In this document: positions 29,501 to 43,111 of the stretch, piece after piece
Numbering within the stretch: the first letter of the stretch is position 1
Layout: each line of letters opens with the position of its first letter
Assembly: GCA_964057225.1 (NCBI GenBank)
Contig: OZ059896.1
Coordinates: 9,362,001 to 9,426,000, forward strand
DNA: 64,000 bases
Source: Auanema rhodensis
Lineage: Eukaryota; Nematoda; Chromadorea; Rhabditida; Rhabditidae
Direction: 5' to 3'
Made by a program: the position numbers and the translations under genes
The notes under the pieces: generated by a model
What the model saw: only the letters and a program-made list of their open reading frames with translations
What the model was told of the DNA's origin: nothing
Database searches by the model: none

Positions 29501-32500
29501 TCTCTTGCAAAGTATGATTGTACAGAAGAACTCATAATGAAGCGAAGACACTTGTTGACAGTTCTGAATTAAAACTATACAAGCATATTTAACTAACTAA
29601 ACTAACTTATTTTGTATCATGATCATTTGTTGCCAAGTAGAAGGGAATGGACATTTGCTTAGGAGATCTCTAATCATCTGTACCATTTCAACAACAAAAT
29701 CCATTTTATCTATTATGCTTGGTCTACAAATAATATTTTAATGACAGTTACAAAATTCATACAGTACCTGCTTTTCAAATAACTATCAAAAATTTGGGCA
29801 GACATTTTATTCAGCATTGCTAATATTAACGCGAAAAATCTTCCACGGGTGACTTCAACCTTAAATATACATATCAATTAATAAACGAGGTTAAGAGAGC
29901 TTACCGATCCTTGCAACTGTTCAACAACAACCATGGCTCTTACGACTGGTCGGTAAAGGCTCTCAATAACTAAATTAAGCTCATCATCAGTTCCCAGAGC
30001 ACCTGTCCCTTGTTTTGGTAGCTACAAAAACTCCAATACAATGAAAATAGGAGAAAGCCTAACTGTTAAGGGGAACAGTCGTTCTATTAAATTGGAGATT
30101 ATTTGGACACATTCTTGGGCTCTTTCAGGATATTCTCGGTCATCAGCAGAATCAGATTCCAAATGAGTTAGAAGAAGAGATATGCATTTTGGAAGCAATA
30201 CTTGTCGACATCGGAAGTGCTGAATTTTAAATATACTAAAAAGGGATTAATAGTTTAAAATAAAACTTCAAAAAGTTGAGTTTCCAAAAGTTGGCCGACA
30301 AATCCAAGTCGTTCACGAGCAACAATGTTCCTTCCAAACCCGTTTAGTACACGAATAAGAACGTTACTGAAATAAAACAAAAAATAAAAACTTTGTATCC
30401 GTATGCCTTACCATAATTCAATAGGTTCATAAGCCCCACTTCCCAAGATAGGATTAATAATTGACGGCAAATGCTTCAGAGCAGTATTCTGAATAGCCAT
30501 GCGCTCACGAGCTTCACTCATAAGGCTAACAATGGAAGATAAAACGCTCTCCAGGTGTGATCGTAAAGTTTCGGTGGAATACGATTCATACTCAAATCTA
30601 AAAATCGCTTATAAATTGACAACACGATGTTTCTCACCGTTCTCCACATTTCATTGAGCAAACTATTGTAATGAATATTCTTCCCATAACTTTTAAGGAA
30701 TTCCTGGTTTTTTCATTATTATTAGTAGATGCACTAACGATATAATGATTCAAGCATTTCAATAATTTTCTGAAAACAAAATTATTTTCGATTCTAACAA
30801 AATCAGACATACAAGGCTGCTGTCGGAAAGAAAAATCTTTCCATGTATTTATCCAATATTTCGGAGCATTTCATATTTCGTGGTTCTTCTACAGTTTGAA
30901 CAAATAATATTTTTAAGCCTTAGAAGTTAAACAAACCAACTAAGCGATAAAGGCTTACTATCACGTCAAAAACAGGAAGTTCCAATTGTTCTCTTTCATC
31001 CCAGATTTCGAATAAAGCATCCAAAAGTGGACAGAAGAAACGAACCATCTGGATAAAATAAGATATTAATCATATTAACACCTAATTTACTTCACTCTCT
31101 GCATCGCCCACTGGAGTGGCCAATTGACTCAATGAATTCGATAGATTATATGGATTATTTCTGAATAATTTTTTTTTTCATTTAGATAGAGGTAAATTAC
31201 CTCCAACGAAGAACATTTACAATATCCTCATTTTGAGAAAGAATAGAAGAGCATAACGAAGTGGACAGCTTGATAATACTCTTTTCGCTTAAAGAAAAAG
31301 CTGCTGAATGTGGCTTTGATGCAGAATTTCCTAAATCTCTAAGCATTTTCTTTGAAGAAGGAAGATTTAGATACGAAACACTTTTTGGACTATACTGCGA
31401 ACTATCAATCTATAAAGAATAATATTACAAAGAACAAAACAAAAATTAATCAAACTTTATATACAAGAAGTTCTTGTTCGTCATTTTTCACTAGAGTTGA
31501 ATTATGTAAAACATGGAAATATGCCAGAGCAAACGGCCCCTAAATGATCTTATTAAGCACATTAATGTCGATAAATAACCTTATCCTGTTTAACTTTATC
31601 GTATTGTTTACGAGAGTGTAAAGTAATACGTAAATGAACATCTTGTGCGGATATTTCAGGTAAACGAATCTGAATATAATATCCGTTATCAAGTTTATCA
31701 AGAGAAAAATCACCTTCAGTTGTTCAAGCCAACATGGCTTATCTTCATGATAATAAACTAAACTTCTGTATTCCGAAGATGTCTTCAATTCATGATTAGT
31801 GACAATCTCTATGCACTATAATACATTTTTATAACAAAGGTTCGATTTATGTGCAATGATTCACATTGGTAATAGCTTCCCCATTGCTATCCAATACCGT
31901 AATACGAGCTTCGACATTTTTGTCTGAGGACTTACTGGTAAGTTCGCCAGATGCTAGAGTAGCATAGAGATAATTGCGATTATCTTCTAAATTATTATTA
32001 TTATTACAATACCAAAACAATTTCACTCTACCTAAGTAAGGATATATATCTGTCCTATTAGAAACTAGAGGAGGATTTCTAGTAAACAAATGAGGATATT
32101 TTAATCTAACCTTTGTAGCATTTCCCCTGTAAACTTGTGATGACAACAGCATTTTTATATCATCTAAAATCAGTTATATCTTATAAATAATCCTACAAAA
32201 TGTAACCTGTAGATGTGTCGGTAGATGGAACACGTTTAGTAACTGCTAAGGATTTGAAGGCCTGATCAAAGTCTTGAGCTCTAAAATGAAATAACACATA
32301 ACAAAATATATTATGAAAAAGAGACCTGCTCATGAATATAACTCGTTCCTTTGGCTCATTTGATGGCCGAGGACTATCAAAGATATGAGAAAGATCGAGA
32401 AAAGACCAAGCAATAACTGAAAAAACTGTATCGAGAAACTAATAGATCCTAAATTACCTTGTCTACAGAAGGAATGAGCCGCTTCCATATCGGGATTTTT

Positions 32501-33775
32501 TCTGATAGTGGAAGATTGCTCAATAGGAGCTATTTGAATTATTCTACATAAAAGAAATATTCGACGACCAGCGTCCGCACGAGTATAACCCTGGAATTTT
32601 ATAAAAAAACATTATAAACTAAACTAATTTTCTTACCGAAAATAAAGATCTTAAATTGAGATCACGAAGAGTTTTCTTGTTGTCCCTTCCTTTCCATGAA
32701 AATGTTACAGTTTCGCTAAACAATAAGATACGAAACAAACTCAAAAAAGAAAAACCTGACAAAAGTTTTCTTTTCCACATCTATCATAGAAAAACAGATT
32801 TCGCAGTTATATGCAGTGTTGAGCTCAATAGACTGAACCGATAACATTATTGAGAACGAGTCGAAGTTTTCATCAAGTTCTGTGGACTAAAATTAATGTT
32901 TTCAACGTATTTCAATTTTAAATTATACATCAGAAGCAACTGCTTTTTCAGCATTCACGTGCTCTCTGTAGTTCTGTAGAACAGAAATTTTCTCTGGATC
33001 ATAAGGTACGCCATTATCTTCCCGTATAGTGACACTCAAGCTTAATAATCTAAACAGAGCATATATAAAATACCAATTTCTTAGACTTACAGATTAACTC
33101 TGTCCATTTTTTTCGATATAGCCATTCGAATGTTATTGAGTTGTTCTTCGGGAACCCCACCTAGAACAAACTAATGTATTACACTCTAACTGTAAGTTGA
33201 ACCTGAAAGAATTTGTTTTCTTGCAGCAAGTAAGTCATCAATTTTATCCAGAACTTCATCCAAATAATGTAAATCTGATTGTTTTCCATAAAGCTCCTAT
33301 AAACAAATGAATATAGAAACTTCCATCATACTATATATAATACCTTTAGCCTAGCCCACCAAATATGTACAGCATGATATATTTCCCTAACGATGCTAAT
33401 ACCTTCAGTTGTTGAATCCGCCTCAAAAATATAGATAAAATGGCTTCGTGTATCTCACTTACCACTTCTGGCTCTGCACTTTTCTTTATATGATTCGCGG
33501 GAAACAAACCAGCTTCCCGTTGGTTACTCAACTTAGAACCATAGCACCATCCTTAAAGAATACTGAACACAGTTATAACTGATATGTACCTTCATTTTCC
33601 GATAAAATGCAGACGCGATCCCCAGCAACAAGAGGAAGAAATTGGCAAGGAGCGCGCTGTTCAGAAGCTTTATGAAGTATCTCATCAGACACTGAGAAAT
33701 TGCAAATAGCTGCAAAAAGTTTGCTAGTCAATCTTAGTGAATGAAGTTATTACCAATAGCAAATGAAGACTTCAT
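26505..33775 (-). CDS. ced-5: DOCK-family Rac guanine nucleotide exchange factor (CED-5/DOCK180)
   Basis: Activates Rac with ELMO (CED-12) and Crk (CED-2) in corpse engulfment and cell migration. The 7.3-kb gene has many short exons separated by introns of about 45-60 nt. The N-terminus forms an SH3 domain (LVAGDRVCILSENEGWCYG...REAGLFPANHI) from exons at 33775-33751, 33731-33590 and 33567-33475. The DHR1/C2 region lies around 32150-31550 (LLSSQVYRGNATKVRL, RSLVYYHEDKPCWLEQLKV). The DHR2 exchange domain lies around 29000-26950 (SNGQMWEDAIQTLKELIPVY, FFGRSFPPYLNGQRFVFR). The C-terminal exon encodes a Pro-rich SH3 ligand (GPPPLPPRPYHG), as expected for a Crk partner. The start is the first ATG, joined by an intron to the SH3 exon. 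I checked the frame at selected junctions but not at every exon. Confidence 0.9.
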
Positions 33776-34084
33776 GTTCTATTATATGATGTTTATCATG
33801 TCGTTGTAGAAGTCCTATGTAGTGTCAAAAGGTAATCAACAATCGAAAGAATTGTTTGAATTATTAATTCTGTTGTCCGCAATTGTATGACTACGTACCA
33901 TAAACTATTGAAAAAATGCTATAAAATAAAATACTCATATCATTACTATAACTATTAAACATACTTGGCCTTTCTGGAAATTTGAATATATTTACAGAAT
34001 TATTTTTTATGTCTTCTTTTTATAAATCAGTTATTCTTAATACAAAATTTCAATCAATTGCTCCAGGCTTCGCTAGAAATAACA
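33776..34084. promoter_or_regulatory. Short divergent intergenic region
   Basis: About 309 bp separate the start codons of the DOCK gene (minus) and the ePHD gene (plus). It is a candidate bidirectional promoter; I see no specific motif. Confidence 0.4.
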
Positions 34085-35084
34085 ATGGCACGCGGAGGTG
34101 CTAAAAAAGATACTACTACTGCAGATAAGCCTACATCAGTTTCGCTGAAAAAAAAATCAAAGAGAAAAAAAGTTATTAAAGATGAAGAATGTATCCAAAT
34201 TTTGTCTTTCAACTCATACATTTCTTTCATTATTTAAGATGAAGAATTTGCCAATGAAGCTCGCAAAATTCAAAATAAGTTCTCGAAAAAGAAACACAGC
34301 AAAGAAGATGATATGGCATATTTGAAAGTCAGTTAGGCAACTTTTCAGAAATTCCTAAGTTTTAAAATAATAATTACTATATCATTCAGTTCAAAAAGGA
34401 AAATGGAAAAGGATCTGTTGTTAATTGTGAGCAGCATAGCAAAATTGTTAGTCGCGCAGAAGAAAACCAAATTAGTAAGATGTATCAGGTTTGAAATAAG
34501 TGTAAGTATTATCAAGAATGCATTTTATTAATATCAGACTGAATTCCGTCAAAATACGCTTACAACTTATTGGAAATGTGCTTTATGTGGTCAACGGTCG
34601 GCACAAGATGGTTTGGGAGATTTATTTGGACCTTACTATATATCAGCTGAGCATATAACATGGCCCACTTTTCTAGCTAAAAAAACAGCAAAGGTATAAC
34701 CTTTTCATCTTTATTCATAGTAATTAAAATTAGAATCACTCATTGACGGATACTGTAATTGATGTGTGGCTCCATGGTGACTGTGCCCTATGGGCTCCAA
34801 ATGTTCACATGAAAGGAAATGAATTAACTAATTTACAAGAGCAACTTGCTGTTTTTTGGAAACAAGTATATTGTATCAATATATTAAAAGACTTCTAATT
34901 TTTAATTTAGTCATGCTGCATTTGTCATACCGAAGGCGCCGCTATTCCTTTGAACAACGGAAAATATGTTCATTTTCCATGTGCTCAGAAGAATGGTGAG
35001 TTCATCGCAATTGTTTTTGTCGTTCATTTTTCCTTTTAAGGGTACAAAATGAAACAGCTTTATTTTAGCTGTGAGGCCAAGTAA
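34085..35084 (+). CDS. Extended PHD-finger protein (RAI1/TCF20-like ePHD)
   Basis: Predicted nuclear chromatin-associated protein. Seven exons (34085-34190, 34239-34327, 34390-34488, 34538-34693, 34734-34865, 34911-34995, 35041-35084) give 236 aa. A Lys-rich N-terminus (SLKKKSKRKKVIK) looks like a nuclear localisation signal. The C-terminal half is an extended PHD domain: CALCG, then GDLFGPYYIS, WLHGDCALWAPNV, CCICHTEGAAI, HFPCAQ and a final SCEAK. The order CxxC - GDLFGP - HxxCAxW - CxxC - HxxCA matches the RAI1/TCF20 type of ePHD. The protein is much shorter than vertebrate RAI1 or TCF20, with no other domain visible. Confidence 0.8.
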
Positions 35085-35542
35085 TTTATTATTTGTTTTA
35101 TGTTTTTGCATCTCAGGGTTTGAATCATTTTTTGATATTTTTAAGACTTCAATAGTTTTGATCGTTTTGTATAATAAGGAATGTTCACTCGTTCTAACAC
35201 AGGTTGTTTTTATCCTTTTCATTATCATCCTATTATTACTTATTTTTCTTAAATCAGGTATTGGTTATTGTTGATCCTTGATTTTGAATGTAAAACGTGG
35301 TTTTTGTTGATGTACTTATAAATTCATTAACGAAAAAAATCAGTTTGACTGTAAAGAGAACAGACACAACACAATAGGAAAACAAAAAAAAAGAATATCC
35401 ATCGTAAAAATCACTGTTTTTTTTTAATAAAGCAGCCACTTTTGAGCAATCATTAAGGTAAAGGAAAAGAAATCCAGAAAAATTCAATGCAATGACCCGA
35501 TAAAAAATCAGGGAATGACACAAACACTAGTCTTCGCTTTGC

Positions 35543-37327
35543 TTATAGTACACAATGCTCAGGTTGAATACGGTATCTTGAAATAGAAAACTTGAAAATA
35601 AATATGAAAGAATGAATCAAACCTTTCTCTTGATAAGATTTGCCTAATGGCAGCATAAAGATTGCGTTCAACAAAATCAGGCTGTTGTAATGCAGCTTGC
35701 TCCCCATGAGATAAATGCTCTATTAATGTATTAACTGGTTGAACAGCTACACCGTTCATACGACATCCCTCTAAAACAGTAATAACTTCAAAAATTAAAA
35801 AAAATAACTCTTATCTGACCTTTATAAACACCGGTTTCGACAAGGACGGAAATACATCTATCAACAACATGACGTGTTCGCACTTCGGAAGGACCAGACT
35901 CTTCGAATAAGTCTAAATCGAGGTGATCAAAACGTCCGCGTCCACCATGTCGTAAATAACGGTCAAACAATTTTGCTCCTAATACGTCTGACATTGGGTT
36001 ATCTCTGAAGTATGAAGTATTAATCACTAAGTTGTTATATCTGTTCATTACCCGATAACATAGAGAGTTTTCACAGCATCTAAACCCATTTCGTGAGCTT
36101 GTTTTTGAATAATATGAGCAGCATGTAAATAACTGATCTATATTATTACACATTACATTGACACAGGAATGTAGTAATTATACCTCAGTTGGTTTGCCAA
36201 GTACAGCATCATAATGTAAATAACGATCAGTTAAAGTGTGAATGAATGTTTCTAGACAATGTAAGAACCCGCCATGGCCGATACTTTAAAATCAGCAATA
36301 TACATGACAGAAATTGTTTTAAAAAGTACCGAGGTAAAGCTACTCCTTCTGCCATCCAAACCCAATCGACATTACAAGCAATCACTGGTAATTGATCTGG
36401 TAACGATCCTCGTCGGAAATCACCCATAACTAAAGTTTTGTTAACTATTCTCCAAACTATATAAACTATATCACCTCCTCTAGTCAGAAGGCAATCAACT
36501 AAAAGCTGTAAACTTGATTCCCATCGAACAGGTTCTCCAAGAAGAATGATAGCTGAATATACATAAATGCATATTTAGTATGATAGATAAAAACCTTCAA
36601 TGGGCCGAAAGTTTTTTCGTAACTTCTCAGCATCGTCCTGGCTTATTCTATTACGAGAGAAATCAACACAATCCAAATGCGGAAAATATCTACGAAGTTC
36701 TTGAATAGTAGTAACTTTTTTAAACCCAACGCTATAATATCTTAATAATCACAATTTCTAGTACTGATTTTTTACTTTTCAGCTATTGTTCTAGCATGTT
36801 GTTGGCCAACTACTAGTACATGCTTATTATGAAGTTCTCGGAACATTCTTAAGGGACTATGAGCCATTAGAACTTGCTGAGGTTTAATCTAAATTTCGTA
36901 ATTTATTATCACTTTTCTCTCATTCTCTAACTGGAATTCCTATAATACTAGATAACTTTTCAGCTTTTTCAGAACGCAAGCAATTGGTTCCATTGGTTAA
37001 GAAAACCTGAAAATTATATTTTGTTTTATTTTATTTTCTGATACCAACAGTCGGGACAATGAAGTTATTGTGTTTATCAGTTATATGTTTAAAGGCATCT
37101 TGGACTCGGGGAAGCACCTCTCGCCCACGTTGAAGCACTCCATCAATGTCAAGGACAATACCAAAAGCGTCCTTAATAGGCTATTTTGAGCAACTGTTTC
37201 AACACACAAGTGATAATGAACACTAGAATCACCAGGAAAAAATATGATAACAACTGATACGAACCGTGTTACGGCTGCTCAACAGTCTTTTAGCAACTGT
37301 GTAAGTTTGACGGAAATTCATCTTCAT
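35543..37327 (-). CDS. HAD-family hydrolase, HDHD5/CECR5-like
   Basis: Haloacid-dehalogenase superfamily phosphatase-like protein, probably mitochondrial by family. The first exon (MKMNFRQTYTVAKRLLSSRN) resembles a mitochondrial presequence. HAD motif I is FGIVLDIDGVLQRG, motif II is VFLTNGTN, and the later region contains LGKPTEISYLHAAHII and motif IV VIGDNPMSDVLGA. The NV-D-WMAEG stretch and the GPSEVRTRHVVDRCISVLVETGVYKG block are typical of CECR5. Two ATGs two codons apart (37327 and 37321) could serve as start. I end the gene after an intron at about 35625-35580, giving the tail RYRIQPEHCVL; reading through instead adds a different short tail. The substrate is not known. Confidence 0.85.
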
Positions 37328-37695
37328 CGATTTTAATCCATTAATCTATCTTTTCATCTAAAATTATTTAAAATTATTCATAATCCTTTATCAACATTTT
37401 TAGACATACAAACGGAATTTTAACAATTAAAACATAAATTAGATAAACAGTAAAGAAAAGTTTTTTTATTTATAAATATCTTTTCATAATAACGGAGCAT
37501 ACACGTAAGCTCAATGGGAGATGGTAAAATCAAATTTGAAGAAAATCATATTTTGAACTAGACACTGAACTTATATAATCATAATAGCATAATAGGAAAA
37601 AAATTCGAAAAACCTGATTATTAACAAAATTAAGAAATAAAGAAAACATGTCAAAAAGAAGTTAAATAATATATATATATATATTTATATTGTGA

Positions 37696-39198
37696 TTACG
37701 ACTGCTCAGAAGCGGCATCAACGGTACCGTTTTCACTCATAAACTCTTTCCAATTTATAGAAAGATTGTCAATCTTGATCAGAGATAAAAGAATAAAACA
37801 TTCGCCACTAGCAGGTTCAAGAACCTGAAAACAATAAAAATAGGAAAAATTAAAAACTAAGATGATCGACACACTTCTGGAATATTTAGACAGCGTCGAG
37901 TGCAAAAATATGTACGAAATCAATAGCGCTTTTCTATATTGTGCAAAACACACACCCTCACGCTGTCAGAAAATAATAAAAGCAGAATAAAATCAAATCC
38001 AAAATAATGACTGAAGCTTCAACATCTTTGGAATAATTTAATGGTTTTAGAATTTTAATGATCAATTTAAGCAGTTTCCATATTGCGCATCTTCTTTACG
38101 GCATGATAAAAAAAACAGAACTGAACTATTTTGATGGAATGTCGTTCACACAAGGGCAAAAATCATAAATATATTACGATTTCCATTGTATAGAATTCGT
38201 TCACAAAAAAATTAAACTATCGCTGGAAAACGCAATCTTAACTTCTCTCATCTCAACTCAAAATATTATTCCACTTATATTTTAACAATTGAATGTTTCC
38301 TGATTAAAACGTCCCTAACAGCTGTTTAGAAATGATTATTGAACATAATGTCTACTTACCTCAAATTTAGCACTATCAGGGTTAACTCTCGTTGGGAATC
38401 GATTAATATCGCAATCAAAAATGTCTACTACTCGGGAATCTGGTCCAGTTTGAACTTCGAGAACAAAGTGGAAGGAAGAATCTTTCAGCTCAAACTTTTT
38501 AAAACGGCCGTTGGCTAGAAGTTTTGAAGGATGATGTGGCTGAAATAAATAAATTAGTTCGAATTGGAATTAAAAAGAATAATATTATTATATTGATGTG
38601 CTTTTTTGAATGTTATGTATAAGGTACTAATAATTGCGAAGATAGAGCTCTCAACTTCGAAATACCCTATCTTTTTTCCTTTGAAACTTGGATCACCATA
38701 TTTCTCACTACAATATAACATCATTGTTTCGATTACGAAACATATTGAAGAATGATTTCATGATTCTCTAAGACTAATAGGATTAAAATCGAAAATTCTT
38801 AATATTTGTAGAAAAAAAATCTTTTCTAGCTTTTCTTATAACTCGGTTACTTATTATTTTCTTTCAACTAAAATAGATGAAGCATTGAAGCATTGTTTAG
38901 TTCAAATCAAAGGAGAGAAACCTGATATCTATAAAGACTATCAATAGAAATTATTTGGTTGCGCATTATTCATATAGTTAAAAGTTTTCGAGGACTAGAA
39001 GTGTAAGAAATAGTACCTTTTTAAAGACGGTGACTATAGAATTCACCAGACTTTTCTTTTTTTTAAGTCCTTGGGCTTTGAACATTAGTTGAACCTATAA
39101 TTTTAAGTAAAATTTCAAATTATATACACTTTATTTACCTTAGTACCAGTATCTTGAATGACAGAAACTGAGACAATTCGGTGACCGTCCTGAGCCAT
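37696..39198 (-). CDS. Unrecognised 148-aa protein
   Basis: Four GT-AG exons (39198-39139, 39094-39017, 38539-38360, 37824-37696) join in frame to 148 aa. An acceptor-like CACAG ends three bases before the ATG and is a candidate trans-splice site. The sequence is mixed alpha/beta with no signal peptide or membrane span. Noticeable stretches are HRIVSVSVIQDTGTK, GLKKKKSLVNSIV, FHFVLEVQTG and VDIFDCDINRFPTRVNPD. I do not recognise a family. A structure search would be the best route, since the pattern of short beta strands suggests one compact domain. The 477-nt second intron is long for this window. Confidence 0.7.
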
Positions 39199-41643
39199 TG
39201 TTCTGTGAAATATGTTGAGTTTTACTAAAATTTGATTTTAAGTATTTCGAAATACACGTATAACTATATTAACTCTAAAAGATCAATAAATATTCTAAAC
39301 AAAGGTAAAATAAGTTAAAAATCTACATTGCGCTACGAAACAATATGGCAAACAGCTGGAACAATCGATTTCATGATTTGCTCATGTGAGGCTACAACAT
39401 TTGATGATGATGGTTGTATTATAGGTTTACTTTTTCAGCAAATAAAGGATAGAATACATGAAAGACAGTCAGTTCACAAATTTATTGAAACATGTGGAAA
39501 GTGATAGCTAGAAAAACTTTAAGTATTCATCAAGAGAGAAAAAGTTTCTCACATTTACTAAGAACTTGAGAACCAACAAAAGGATGTCCACGCCATTCAC
39601 ACCTAATCCGTAAGCACAACATTGTGGACGAAGTTAAATGTTTGATACAATAAAATAGAGGAGGGAAAAATGTTTTTTCGTCTAAATTTTCAGACGAAGT
39701 GACAAAAAATCTGAAACTAAAAAACAGTAATAACAGTAGTTCGGTCCATGTTTAGATATCCTGACATATGTAATATCATGAGTCATGTATATAGTGGGGA
39801 TGGTCGGAAAGCCTAGGGGGAATAGCTGTCGATCCTATGTATAACGAACAAGGGTCAAATCGAGCACACTCGCCAACAGAATTCATTTATGCCGACACGA
39901 CAACCAATAAATTCTAGTAGGCATTCTGCCTCTCTAGCTTGGGAAGGTTGAAGGCTGCGGGGATATAAAAGAGAATAGAGAGGATAAAGACATTGAGAAA
40001 GACAAAATTAAATGTCTACTTTAATTCATAGTTTGAAAGATATGTCGAAAATAGAAAAGATTATTGCTAATAGTGAATGGAGGAAAAGATAAAAGTAATG
40101 CTTTAAATGGTTGGTAATCCACAGATAATGCGGGCAACTACAACCTCGGAAATTATTATATCCGGTGCTGTCAAGATCGGAGATATTGAAATAGCTATGA
40201 AAAGAAGTCCAGGCCACAATTATAGGGCAACTATGGAAGTGGACAAGCATGAAGGACGGTAATAGGTAATATAATGCACGCGTCTATTAATGATACATCT
40301 CGAAAAGGCGATCATAAACCTGCTGGTTCGGTGAAAGTCAGTCAACCTATGTTGGAAATCATTGAAGTACTCGATATGAAATGGGAAAACGTTGATGACC
40401 ATGAGAAACGTATCCCTTGGTAATCGAAGTCTGCCATGATAATCAGTTACGAATCATTAAAAAAAGAAACGCATAAGAATATACTAGTTTTCGAGAAATA
40501 TTTGCAACGAACAAAAATAAGAATGGGAGAGAAACCCCGTACATGTGTGATTCATGATTCATGAAAACGTTCTAAAGTATTTAACGATTAATGAACGGAC
40601 ATATCGTAAATCTGAAATTCAACATTTCGAAGTCACACAACGTAAAGTAACCAAATAAGCTTCGCAATCGATTTTATAATGAAGGCAACAACAATCAAGT
40701 GAAGCATGAGCAATGAAGAAGAAAATAGAAGATTTTTGAAAAAGAATAGCAGAAAGTTTGGTCACTTCATTTTCAACTAAAGAAATGCACAAAATATATT
40801 AAATTAGTTTTCTGAAGACAACCCAATTAGGCAGTAGGTTGGCAATTCTATATGGTAATACACATTTATCTGCATCTTTGGCCTAGCCCACAATAAACGA
40901 GTGACAAACCAAGGACAATTCCATCAGTCGAAACAGCCAAATGAACTGACTGATTGCGATCTGAAAATTTCAACCGTCGATAATGGATGGACTGACAAAC
41001 GAGTGAAGAACTAGCGGGACGATCAGGGCAACTGAATATGATTTTACTAAAAGAATTGAGCCAACTAGTCAATCATTGAATCGTGAATGACTAGGATTGG
41101 CAGACGAAATAAAGTTAATACAGATATATAATATACTTGATTGTAAAGAAATTTGTTATAAATATGCCAGAGCGTATGTATATAGTAGGGCAATGATATA
41201 TACTCAATAGATACTCTTCAGCATTCTTTATTTCACTGAGTTCAATTGAGAGAATGACTAGATTGAAGAATAGAATAACCAAGAAATGAGAGACACAGAA
41301 TATGACGAAAGAAGGAGGAGTGTGGAGCTACAAATAGTGAAGAGGATCGGTTATAAAGAATGAAGAGGACGCGGCGCCTTTCGAGAGTCTCAAAGATACA
41401 CGATAGGGGCGGAGACTCCCAAATACCACAGGTATACACATGATTCATATAGCAAGATGAGTATGACAAAAGAAAAAACAGAAAGAGTAAATTTCCAACT
41501 TAAAACAATTCTATAGAACGGAAATGAGACGCAACCATGCATCTGTCGACAACAGAGAAAAGCGACATAGAAAACCGGAACGTATTAGACTTGTAGGGGC
41601 GGGAAAAGCATAGTGAATAGCTATATTTCGAAAAAAAATCACC
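39199..41643. other. Intergenic, no gene supported
   Basis: About 2.4 kb with scattered short open frames on the minus strand (40.0-41.5 kb) that lack splice structure and family features. It may hold regulatory or non-coding RNA sequence that I cannot recognise. Confidence 0.45.
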
Positions 41644-42833
41644 TCAACTATTTAACAGATAATCCAAAAGATGGGAAACAACGATCACATTAATAGAATT
41701 TCCAAGAGTGCGATACATCTGTTTGTTACTAATACCAGATGGTTGACAAAATTCTGGAGGAAATCCCATTAAAGTAGAAAATTCCCGTGGAGAGAATTTT
41801 CTAATTTTTAGCACTAGTTCTTCAATCGACATTTCATCCGCCCAGTTTCTTATTAGACGATTGTTCTCATCCACCAAACTTGGATCTAAAGTTAGGTAGG
41901 AACCACAGCCGACATAAAACGTTCCATATGATTTTGTAAAACAGGATGATCGCCTAGAGTCAGGGGACACCAGATCAATAGCAAGTCCATGTTTCTGAAG
42001 CGTTTCAAGAGAGAGAAATAAACTCTCAAAATCGTCTTCAGTGAAGTCTTCTCCAGCTGTCACCAACGTCATATACTCCTTCAGTTGTGGGCATATAGGC
42101 GATGTTGGAAACGGAGGTTCATAAGAAATGCCATTTGTTCGATTGGATCCATTCAAAGTCGCTAAAATGTAATATCGAGGCCGACTATTTGGAATTCCTA
42201 GTTGTAAGGGATTCAGAATAAATTCCTAAAAATAGATTTTTTTTGATTGAAACTTTTGAAAATATAAAACCTGTAATGCATAACCTTTTTTTACGAAAAC
42301 AGAAACCATGTGGTCATGCACAGATGACAGTTCAAAACCAACAACATTCTCCAGTAATATATGTTTTGGTGGATTACTCATCCCTGATAGATTTTCCAAC
42401 AAAACATAAAAAGAATCAGTTCGCCGATCATCTTCTCCTAGTTGTAACCCTTTCCTACAATACTTGTTTAATCAGTGTAGATTAAGTAAAGCTTACTTTG
42501 TGAATGGTTGACAAGGTGGGCTTAAAGTCCACAAAGTTGCAGCAAACTTTTCTAACTGGCTTATGGTTAACGACTAAATTAAAATGTGACCTTTTAAGTT
42601 TGGGAAGAAAATGAAAACCTGAACATTATTCTGACATAATTTGGTATTCGGAAAATTATTCTTATAAATAACATTTGCTGTTGTATTGATATCAAAGGCA
42701 GCCAGAACTTCGGCATTTTTTCGAACCGCTAGAAAGCATAATGTGTTGTTTGTTTTTAATAATCAAAACCTTTCAAAGCGTAATGCATTCCTCCAATGCC
42801 AGAATAGAACTCTAAACTTCTTACTTCACTCAT
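41644..42833 (-). CDS. DNMT2/TRDMT1-type tRNA (cytosine-5) methyltransferase
   Basis: Methylates cytosine 38 of tRNA-Asp and related tRNAs using S-adenosylmethionine (family knowledge). Five exons (42833-42770, 42728-42619, 42573-42497, 42454-42271, 42225-41644) give 338 aa. Class I methyltransferase motifs are in order: motif I LEFYSGIGGMHYAL, motif IV SPPCQPFT with the catalytic Cys, motif VI LLENVVGFE, motif VIII LGIPNSRPRYYI, the DNMT2-specific Cys-Phe-Thr (SSCFTKSYGTF), motif IX REFSTLMGFP and motif X TLGNSINVIVVSHLL. All key residues are present, so it should be active. An acceptor (TTTTATAG) sits directly before the ATG. C. elegans lacks this gene; some other nematodes keep it. Confidence 0.93.
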
Positions 42834-43111
42834 TCTATAAAATTTCTCATTTCTACACATTCAAAAAATGTAATAGATAGTGGATCGAAAAGAACAAAAA
42901 TAAAAGAATTTTAGAATATCACAACCTTCATTAACTGTACATGATGTTTTCAATACTAATAAGCATCCAATTTTATTAGACGGATGAGAAACAAGTAGAA
43001 CAACAACTTTAATAATATTATAGCAATAAAATGAATATACTAGTTTTCAATTTCAGGTAGAAACTTAGGCTTCACTGATATAAAAACGGAATTAATAATA
43101 AGCAATGTCAG

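Noticed and set aside
40026-41469. Several short minus-strand open frames
   Set aside because: None starts or ends at plausible splice sites, and none joins to another or shows a recognisable domain.
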